Below are positions 56,701-64,000 of a stretch of 64,000 nt of DNA, one piece after another. The stretch is from Uranotaenia lowii. Taxonomy: Eukaryota; Arthropoda; Insecta; Diptera; Culicidae. The notes below the pieces were generated by a model that made no database searches, was not told where the DNA came from, and worked only from the letters and a program-made list of their open reading frames with translations. Location: assembly GCF_029784155.1 (NCBI RefSeq), contig NC_073691.1, positions 24,751,011-24,815,010 of the forward strand. The letters run 5' to 3'. Numbering within the stretch: the first letter of the stretch is position 1; the number at the start of each line of letters is the position of its first letter. Both the position numbers and the translations under genes were made by a program.

Positions 56701-58323
56701 AATCTATTTGGCTAACTTCCGTTAGTTGGACCTTACAGTTATTCTACTCTCATCGGAGGAAAAAATATTACACCTACCCAAATATCGAGGAAGAAATTAT
56801 TATGATGTCCACCCACCTACCTTCCTCCCCCACGCACAGCAAAACATATCGGGAAGTGTCCGCGCCGGGAGAGAAAACTACGAAAACTCATTAGCAGTCC
56901 GGGGCACGTTTCCCGGTCGAATGTTTCCAGTCAATCATTCGCATTAAACGGTTGAATGGTTGATATTTTCTGTGACGATGGAAATGATGACTGCGAGTCC
57001 GAAACTCCCTTGGAGTGGGGAAGGGGGGCTTTTTGATGTAATTCGAAAAGCAAAACAGCACTCGAGGGACCTGCTGGTATAAAACCGGTGGGCCAGAAGG
57101 TGAGGGACAAAACTTTTGGATGATGTAGGTTCCAATCGGAATACAATTGCTCATAATGACCGACGTTTTGTGTGAGTCTTTTTTCCGATGCTTATGGGGC
57201 AACTCATTTCGATTCGGAAGGAGGAGTGTTTCGCTTTTGGAGAAAAGCTGAGAATAACTCATCTTGATTGAAATAGTTTTGGATTTTTTCGCTTTCGAAA
57301 CTCGGTTTGGAATATTCGATTTGAGTGTTACGTTTCTTTTTACAAATTCCTAGAATTTACTTGTCTGGTTTGGGGAAATCCGCAAGCTGCATCCTAAGCC
57401 AGATGAAAGATCCGTCGATGGGGCTCTCAATTTCTACTTCGTCCTAATTTGTGATGAGCGATGATGAATCACCTGTCGTTAGGGAAGAAACGAAAAATAA
57501 AACTTAAGACAACCTCAAAACAAACATTTACCTCCAATTTGCTTCAGCTGATAACGGTTCCCGTACTAACGAACAATGATGCTCTCCTGTAAGGTGACGC
57601 AATTTGCAAATTTCCTAACGGTTATCGGAGCAAAAACAACCAAAAACTAACCAGCTATGTTGCACTTTTTCACCAATTAATTTTGGCAGCGCAAAACCCA
57701 TAAATGTTCACCAAACATGATAACCGAAAAAAAACAAACGATTCCGCAGCAGCAGGTTGCTCTGATCGAAAAATTTGAAGCCCAGAACAAAAAAGAACAC
57801 CAAGGTAGATGAACTTCCAAAAACCAAACACATTATCAGAGAACGCCACGATTTCCTTGCCCTCCTAACTTTTTTATGTTATCCCTTTTCCTGGACAAGG
57901 CGAAGAAACTCGACTACAGGTGCTACGATTTTTCAAATCGATCCTTTTTGAGTGGAGCCACGCCATAAATTTTTCGAGGATCTTTTGTTCTTTGTTCTGT
58001 TTTTTCGTCTCTCTAAGATGATGCAAACTGATGATGATCCCGGAGCGCTTCTTGTTTCGTTCTCGTTTTACCTTTTCGGTTCTTGGAGGCACGAGCCACG
58101 ACGAATCACCACATGTGGAAGCAAGCACACGTTAATCGCTAATCATTATTATGATTTTGGGATCGAAAATTTGTTCTCCTTTAATTTGGCCGCTGTTTTT
58201 AACGACTCACTTGGCTCCAATCGAGGCTGGTCTTATTTCCTATTCGGGATAATCGCATTTATACTGAGTTTGAGCATAATTTTTCTAAAACTTTATTTTT
58301 CTGAATTGAAAAATTGTGCTATT
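56701..58323. other. Non-coding, no gene recognised
   Basis: Balanced to A/T-rich DNA; overlapping short frames at 56,891-57,262 (minus) and 57,952-58,371 (plus) have no domain. Confidence 0.35.
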
Positions 58324-58761
58324 TTTTTTGTAATTTCTTTATTTGAAACGGCTCATACCTTTAGGCTTTAAGGAGCCAAACTCGTTTTGTTTGATGACAA
58401 TTGTGTGCTTATATCTAGTTCACTTTTTGAAGAAAAGATAGAAGATAGATAGGGAAATGTGAATATAAAAAGAATTATAGACGAAGATCAATAGCTTTTA
58501 GGAAAAGATATATTTCGAACATGTAGTCCAAGTCTATCACAGCCAGCACATCTCTCACTGGAACATAGGGTGGTTTTCCTCGGGCCCTAAGGGAGTCTAT
58601 AAAATTCGTTCTGGCGACAAGATGGACCTCGCACGACCAAACAATATGCTCGATGTCATGGTAACCTTGGCCACAACCACATAGATTGCTGCCAGCAATA
58701 TCAAAACGATAGAGTACCGCGTCTAAGGAACAATGATTGGACATGAGACGGGAAAAAAAAT
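58324..58761 (-). mobile_element. 5'-truncated non-LTR retrotransposon copy
   Basis: Only the last ~440 bp of a LINE. GTGCTATT occurs just outside both ends (58,316-58,323 and 58,762-58,769) and looks like the target duplication. The minus-strand 3' end has AATAAA (complement of TTTATT near 58,340) and a short A-run. Truncation is the usual result of incomplete reverse transcription. Confidence 0.75.
58475..58761 (-). pseudogene. C-terminal zinc-finger end of a LINE ORF2
   Basis: The frame starts HFFSRLMSNHCSLDAVLY and contains CGCGQGYHDIEHIVWSC, a Cys-Cys-His-Cys cluster like those ending ORF2 proteins of jockey/I-type LINEs in mosquitoes. It continues RARGKPPYVPVRDVLAVIDL and stops normally after KAIDLRL. 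Everything upstream (endonuclease, RT) is missing. It is a different family from the LOA and RTE copies in this window. Confidence 0.78.
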
Positions 58762-58769
58762 GTGCTATT

Positions 58770-59051
58770 TGTTACCCCAAAATTTAAAGCCAAGATCGAT
58801 ACGATGTCACATTTACTTGAAAAATTTCGACGGCGTTTTGCTGCAAGTTCATGTTAGAAGTATTTGTAAAATCAGTTTCAGTGCACTCACAATGTTAAGC
58901 CTGCATATTTCAAAACTTAAAAGAGACCGAAATTTCCATTGATTGGAATTTAAAGTCTTCTAAGCGAATCCCGGGCTACTATTGTCTACAGTATTTACAG
59001 TATTAACAAAGTAACAAAAATTACAAAAATCACAATAATAATTATGAGTTG
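58770..59051. other. Non-coding spacer
   Basis: Nothing recognised. Confidence 0.35.
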
Positions 59052-59071
59052 AATCCGGCTCGAAGGACCAA
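59052..59071 (+). repeat. 20-base dispersed motif, copy 2
   Basis: AATCCGGCTCGAAGGACCAA, identical to 14,508-14,527. Confidence 0.5.
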
Positions 59072-60050
59072 TGTACAGAATTATCATTCCTCTACGAATG
59101 GAAATGATTTACTTTTAACACAGAATCTTGTTATAGGCATTTTGAAGAATTTGATGAAAAAAGCGTACCAGAAAAAATAAATTCTAAGTTCTATTTTGAA
59201 CTGTTTTGCATTTCAGAGTACAATCATTTCTGGTCTTCGACCAAGGATAAAACGCTTTTACGCACTATTGAAAAAAAAATACAAAATAAAAGTAACTATA
59301 ACATAAATCCTATCAAGAGCTCGAAAGGTTTTTCAAAAAGTTTAATTTAATTTTAGAATTTACTTATTAAGTTACCTCGATAGTTCTTAAAAAGTTTCCA
59401 GTTCTTAACGCTATTGTATCTAAACAAAATTTTTAACAAAAGAATATTTTATGGCTTCTCAAAGAGGTTGGTTAGACATGATTTGACAAAATTGAATTAG
59501 CAAGAATAAACTTTTTCGAAATCTAAGCTTGAGCTGATTGCTTACTTAGTTTCCAAAAATATTAAATTTCATCGAACCTTATTTCTGGAAATTGACTGTA
59601 GATACAGCTTGAATGCATGTTCTAGAAAATTTGGTATAAAAAGACAAAAAAAATAAGAACCTCCATTCAATCTATGGAAATTGACCCTTTCCAAAGATTG
59701 CATGGTAAAAATGGAAGAAACAAAAAATTTCTCCATACCGTTTTAATCAGTTTTCCAATGCATTCCAGCACAAATTTCAATTCAGGACGCTTTGCAATTC
59801 CACTTTGCGGGGACTTAGCTTTTTTGTTTGTTTTTACAAAACGCTTGTTTTTCTGGCAATTTATTCAACAATTAGATAGAGCAACCCAAAAAATACACAA
59901 CACCGACTAGAAATCATCCGTTTAGAGTTAACTTGAAAGTGAATACAGTATTGTGAATTTGAATAAAAATTTTAGAAAAGCCGCTAGTGAACTGGCAACA
60001 AAACTCAGACTTCCGACTTTTCTTGTAGAAAGTCTTTCGGAAGTCGGAAG
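59072..60050. other. Non-coding, nothing recognised
   Basis: A/T-rich with no domain-bearing frame. Confidence 0.35.
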
Positions 60051-60595
60051 TCCGGACTTCTAAAGTAAAATTTGGTGCTTAACAAACGCGTTAATAAACG
60101 AAAATTACCGATTTCGGTAATTATTTTACCAAATTCCTAACATGTTGGAGTTCGTTAATCTGTTTGGTATTATTTTCAAGGCCGATAAGTGACAGCTAAG
60201 ATCTTCTGTCGAAATTTTGACAGTTGGCAACGTTAAAGCTTGTTGTGTTACCGAGCAACCCGGTAATGTTAACCGAAACACCTGTTCTTATTACCGAAAA
60301 GCCGGTAGATTTTAACCGAGTTCAAAGCTGTATTCCAAAAACCGGTAGAGTTGACCTAAATATCTTAAATTATGACTAAAATACTTGTAATTATTACCGA
60401 AATATTTGAAAATTTTTTGAAACACCGTGTTTTCTTACTGAAAAGCTATAAAAGTTCGGTAATATTCATTGAAAAATCGGTAGATTTTACCGAAATTCCT
60501 GTAATTATTACCGAAATACCAATAAATATTACTGAAATATTGATTAAAATAATCGAACTTCCGGTAAAATTATTACTGTAGCTTTTTGTTTGTGA
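60051..60595. repeat. TTACCGAAAT-type degenerate repeat field, left
   Basis: TTACCGAAA, CCGGTAGA and TGTAATTATTACCGAAAT recur in both orientations at roughly 20-bp spacing. A similar but weaker field lies at 62,440-62,720. Together they may be the subterminal repeats of a larger element. Confidence 0.6.
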
Positions 60596-62439
60596 ACATT
60601 ATTAAGTAATAAATATGAAAGCCGTGAGTTGAGCACAACCAAATCTCGGATAAACAGAGTTCCCACTGTATTCTGAAAAAGCCTGAACTGGAAAACAAAC
60701 AAGACTCTGTCATTTAACGACCCACTGCCAGCCGTCATGACACAAGCTAATCGCCACCATCTAACTTCCGTTTTATCGAAAGCCATCATTATCAGATGGA
60801 TCCCCGAAAGTGCATGAGCCAATTCACAAGTGTAAAGTAAAGTGATCAAATTGTGGCCAGGTAAAGGAATACTCCGTGAAAGCGAACGGAATACTCAAAA
60901 GGCTAATTACATTTCAGCTCAGTGCACAGGAAAAGGGCATCGTACAGCGTACAGGCTGACTATTAATCTCGAAAAGAGCCTGAAGGTAATGCAAACAAAA
61001 ATGCCAAATCATGTTTCATGCACTACCACCAAATAATTGACAATTATAGATAACCACATCATCCGACCCAAGATCAAGCAGCTAGAAGGCAGCCGTATCA
61101 CCGTAGAACGGATTCTTGCACCCTCGTACTGGTAAATGATCTGTAAAAATGTATCCTCACACATGCTAAAGCATTCACCCTTCCTTTAGTGACAGCCAAG
61201 TAGCGACACCGTCCCGCGCCAAGCAACTTGCCATAACACCAGCTCAGACAGGCCTCTAAAAAGGTAAAACCCTAGAAATGTAACATTTGAATGATAACTT
61301 AGTTGACTCATATATGTATCTTCAGAAACCAGAAAAAGGTGAACCTGAAGATCGGCCGAGGTTGGAACCTTAGAAAGTGCAGCTTAAGTGGAAGAAGGGC
61401 TCTCCTGGAGGTACGCTCATTCATCTCACAAGATAGAATTGCACTTCAATTAAAGTCCTAACTAATTTTTAGGGCCCTTTAAATTAACGCACTCAAAGCC
61501 GATAAACTAAATGCGTTGGTGACGTCACACATAGTTCACCATCCATCCACGTGCGCATGAACCTCGTCAAAGTGTCTGTATGGAACCGAGTGCCTCTTGA
61601 AAGCTCTCGTCGGCCAACATAGTGTGTGTGATTCCTCTCGCCACAGCAGAAACCAGTTCGAACTTATTGCCAACTGCGGAAGGTGGCTCGGATCGGTGTC
61701 GGCGTCGCCAGGAAAGTTACGGTTTCGCGGTCGTGGATGTTTAGTGAATCCGAATTGCGCATAGTAGCGGAAGAAGCAAAGTGTATCCCGAAATTGCGCC
61801 TGTGTCTTATCGTGCCGCATAGATCGAGTGTTGGAAAAAGGGTAGCAAGTGGGCTACGGCCATTCTGAATCCAGCAAAAGGCTGTATGATTCATGAGCTC
61901 AGTGTGCGTGAGAGCTAGATTCGGTTCACGAAAGTGTTGCATGCCATAATGTGTGAGTGTTAGGCGATGTCACGGTGAATATTGTATCACCACCACTGCA
62001 TCACTACAGAAAGTTCCGATGCAATCAGCTGTATGCACCGGATTGTTTACATTGAAATAGATGACGTTGAGAACTAGGGTGGCTTGACGGAAATCTAATT
62101 GGGCAGCAGAGTTTTAGTGGAGAAAACGAATGATTCGCGTGCATGTGGATGCGCCGGTAATGCATGAGTTCCAGAAACAACCCGGGGCCCCGTGATCACA
62201 TCGGATGGAGTCGTTCCTGTTAATTAGCAAGTAAGCCAAAGTATTGTTATTAGCTTTATGATATAAAACCATGGTATCTATATTTATGTAATCAATGTTT
62301 CCCAGTATAAGTCAGCAATTAATGGTATATTTACGGGTGAAGTATTTAATTTAAAAAGCTGATTGTCTCGCTGCAATATTCTCTCCCATATGGTCAATTA
62401 ATGAATAAAGCGTTGATTCGAAACACAGTAACAAAATTT
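60596..62439. other. Non-coding between two TTACCG fields
   Basis: More balanced composition (61,000-62,250). Overlapping frames at 61,536-61,942 on both strands lack domains. No splice structure is convincing. Confidence 0.35.
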
Positions 62440-62720
62440 GCCGAGAAAATGTAAAAAGTTCGTTAATTTTTAACGATAAATCGGTAATTTTTGCATGAAT
62501 ATATTTAATTATGCCCGTAATGCGGGTAATATTTACTGAAAATTGTAAAATTTCCGATAACTTTTACCAAAAGCCAAAAAACGTTCGGTGATTTAGGCTG
62601 AAGATGCACAGCGTATTGCGTGAGATGATTTAAGTCTCAAATCATCTCGCGAAATACACTGTGCATTAGCTAAAATTACCGAACTTTCCACGGGTTTCGG
62701 TTAAAACAAAAAAATAACAG
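62440..62720. repeat. TTACCG-type field, right, with a ~45-bp hairpin
   Basis: Contains CGGTAATTTTTGC and GGGTAATATTTACTGAAAA. At about 62,585-62,681 the two halves are imperfect reverse complements: TGCACAGCGTATTGCGTGAG and AGATGATTT on the left pair with AAATCATCTCGCGAAATACA and CTGTGCA on the right, around an AAGTCTC loop. Confidence 0.6.
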
Positions 62721-62885
62721 TTTTCGATGAACCTTTAATTCTCATCCTTTATCGCGATTTAATATTATATTTAAATAAATAATTGAATAAAGATTCTCTT
62801 TTGATATTGATGAGAAATTTCGTCTTGTAGGCTTTTATTTTATTTATTTTCAATATTTAACACTAAACATACCGAAACTTTGTAT
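62721..62885. other. Non-coding spacer
   Basis: A/T-rich; nothing recognised. Confidence 0.35.
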
Positions 62886-62955
62886 TAGAGATGTCTCGAA
62901 TATTGCCGTTTTCAACTATTCGGCCAAACGAATATTTGGCCAAATATTCGGTCAA
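62886..62955. repeat. Dispersed repeat, copy 2 (inverted relative to 10.8 kb)
   Basis: AGAGATGTCTCGAATATTGC, then TTTTCAACTATTCGGCC and AAACGAATATTTGG, is the diverged reverse complement of 10,763-10,835. Confidence 0.5.
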
Positions 62956-63842
62956 ATATTCCATAGAGTTTTTAATGATAAAACATAAAGCGATTATTGC
63001 ATTTTTTTTCTTTTTATTCCATTTTAAAACCCCTTATGTTTTAAAGTCGATTATTTTAAACCAAATGTGGTTTTAAATTTTGTCGATGAATTTTGAAGAC
63101 ATTTTTTTATTTTTTTTTTCTTGATTTATTTTGAGTAGTTTCTGGGTTTTGACAAAATATGCCCGGATATTGCCCGGATTTTGGTTGTCAATTTTCAAAT
63201 GACGGCTTTTATATAAAATCGCCCGGAATTCTCCAGCCCAGATACGTGCTGTAAAAATTCTGGCAGCCTTAACCTAAAGTTGTTTGTCGAACTCTTTATC
63301 AATCTGGATTGTCTTAGACAATTCCTACACCTAAATTCAGCTTTGCACTGGATTTTGAGTAAGTCGTCATAAATTTTTTGTTTCGTTTTTTAGAAATCTA
63401 AAGATGTCAAAATGTCATAAATTACGTTAACTTTCCAAATTCACTTTGAAAATTTTTCTACTGTGCTGGAACAGCTTTGACGATTGATTGATTGAAAAGT
63501 ACCATTTTTACACAGCTTTTTTACATTTTTTGTGGCCATGATCTTATAAAAAAAATTAAGAAAAAGTTCCATATGTGCAACATATATTTTCTAACTTCGG
63601 TTTCCTCAGGCACTAAGTGATATTTTTTTCGAGCACTAAATAACTGATAAACACTCTTTTTCTGAAGCATGTTTTTTTTTTCAAAAAAAAAGTTCTTGGA
63701 CTTTGAATAACTTTAATACAAATTATTCTAGCTGAAAATTGTCTGAGAATTATATTTCAGTCACGTTATAAGCTTTCCAAAGCTATACATTTTATAAAAA
63801 TCGGCTAAGAAACAAGAGAGTTTTAGCGAAAAAGGTATACAT
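62956..63842. other. Non-coding, possibly part of the right-edge repeat
   Basis: A/T-rich without a gene. TTTGACAAAATATGCCCGG and repeated GCCCGGAT phrases occur near 63,150-63,180. Confidence 0.3.
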
Positions 63843-64000
63843 ATTAGACTGAGTCGATTCGGGGTCATTTTGGAATTTCTCAAACCCTGGGGTCTAAAAA
63901 GCTTCGTCTTGTTCCAAAACTCATCAATGATTTTTTGCTAAATTTTTAAGTAACGTTTACATGAGTAAATTTGAACTTTTAGGTTTGTATGGGAAAATTG
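63843..64000 (+). repeat. Unclassified dispersed repeat, copy 2, cut by the window edge
   Basis: Reverse complement of 14,855-15,010, with shared ATTTCTCAAACCCTGGGGTC and GTAACGTTTACATGAGTAAA. It runs off the right edge. Confidence 0.75.

Overview
This is eukaryotic, intron-bearing, repeat-dominated DNA, most likely from a dipteran insect and probably a mosquito. The inference rests on the mix of elements: an LOA-type LINE with RNase H, an RTE-type LINE with a TAAG tail, two tRNA-derived SINE families, a mariner-like relic, a Ty1/copia relic, TTAA-flanked foldback elements and A/T-rich minisatellites. It also rests on introns of about 55-80 bp. No species can be named from the sequence. I found no confident host gene, tRNA or rRNA gene, or CRISPR array. 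Most long open frames are products of tandem repeats whose unit is stop-free in many frames.

Layout. 0-4.1 kb: A-rich degenerate repeat, unique DNA and a 232-bp MITE. 4.1-8.45 kb: a nested composite. A tRNA-SINE with its own target-site duplication is split by a 4.1-kb element with inverted termini, which carries a multi-exon gene unlike any transposase I know; one of that gene's introns is itself invaded by a 1.07-kb TIR element. 8.45-10.6 kb: a degenerate tract running into a 9-bp minisatellite. 10.6-17.0 kb: mostly unique non-coding DNA. 17.0-20.1 kb: a nearly complete but inactivated RTE-like LINE on the minus strand with 12-bp TSDs. 20.3-21.2 kb: a 124-bp copy of part of that LINE, a 553-bp foldback with TTAA ends, and an 85-bp LOA fragment. 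21.2-37.6 kb: unique DNA broken by a second 9-bp array in reverse orientation (28.3 kb), a 13-bp array (30.4 kb), a structured unclassified zone with a SINE and a ~67-bp minisatellite (32.9-35.3 kb) and a GACGTGA-type minisatellite (35.4 kb). 37.67-39.63 kb: a 1.97-kb foldback with TTAA ends and piggyBac-like CCC termini. 39.9-47.0 kb: a degenerate 12-bp-type minisatellite interrupted by a full-length LOA LINE with both ORFs open and perfect 12-bp TSDs. 47.2-48.5 kb: mariner-like and copia relics side by side. 50.4-51.9 kb: the same 12-bp repeat family in reverse orientation. 52.9-56.7 kb: a long degenerate array holding a tRNA-SINE. 58.3-58.8 kb: a 5'-truncated LINE. 60-62.7 kb: two fields of TTACCG-type repeats around unique DNA. 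The right edge holds a dispersed repeat also seen, inverted, at 14.9 kb.

Best leads: (1) the 4.1-kb TIR element that appears to carry a spliced, non-transposase gene; (2) a ~110-bp 5' module shared by two LINEs of different clades (40,973-41,082 and, reversed, 19,992-20,102); (3) two long foldbacks with TTAA ends whose transcripts would be long hairpins; (4) an apparently intact LOA LINE that could still be mobile. Functional roles are inference. All comparisons were made by eye, so exact identities need alignment.
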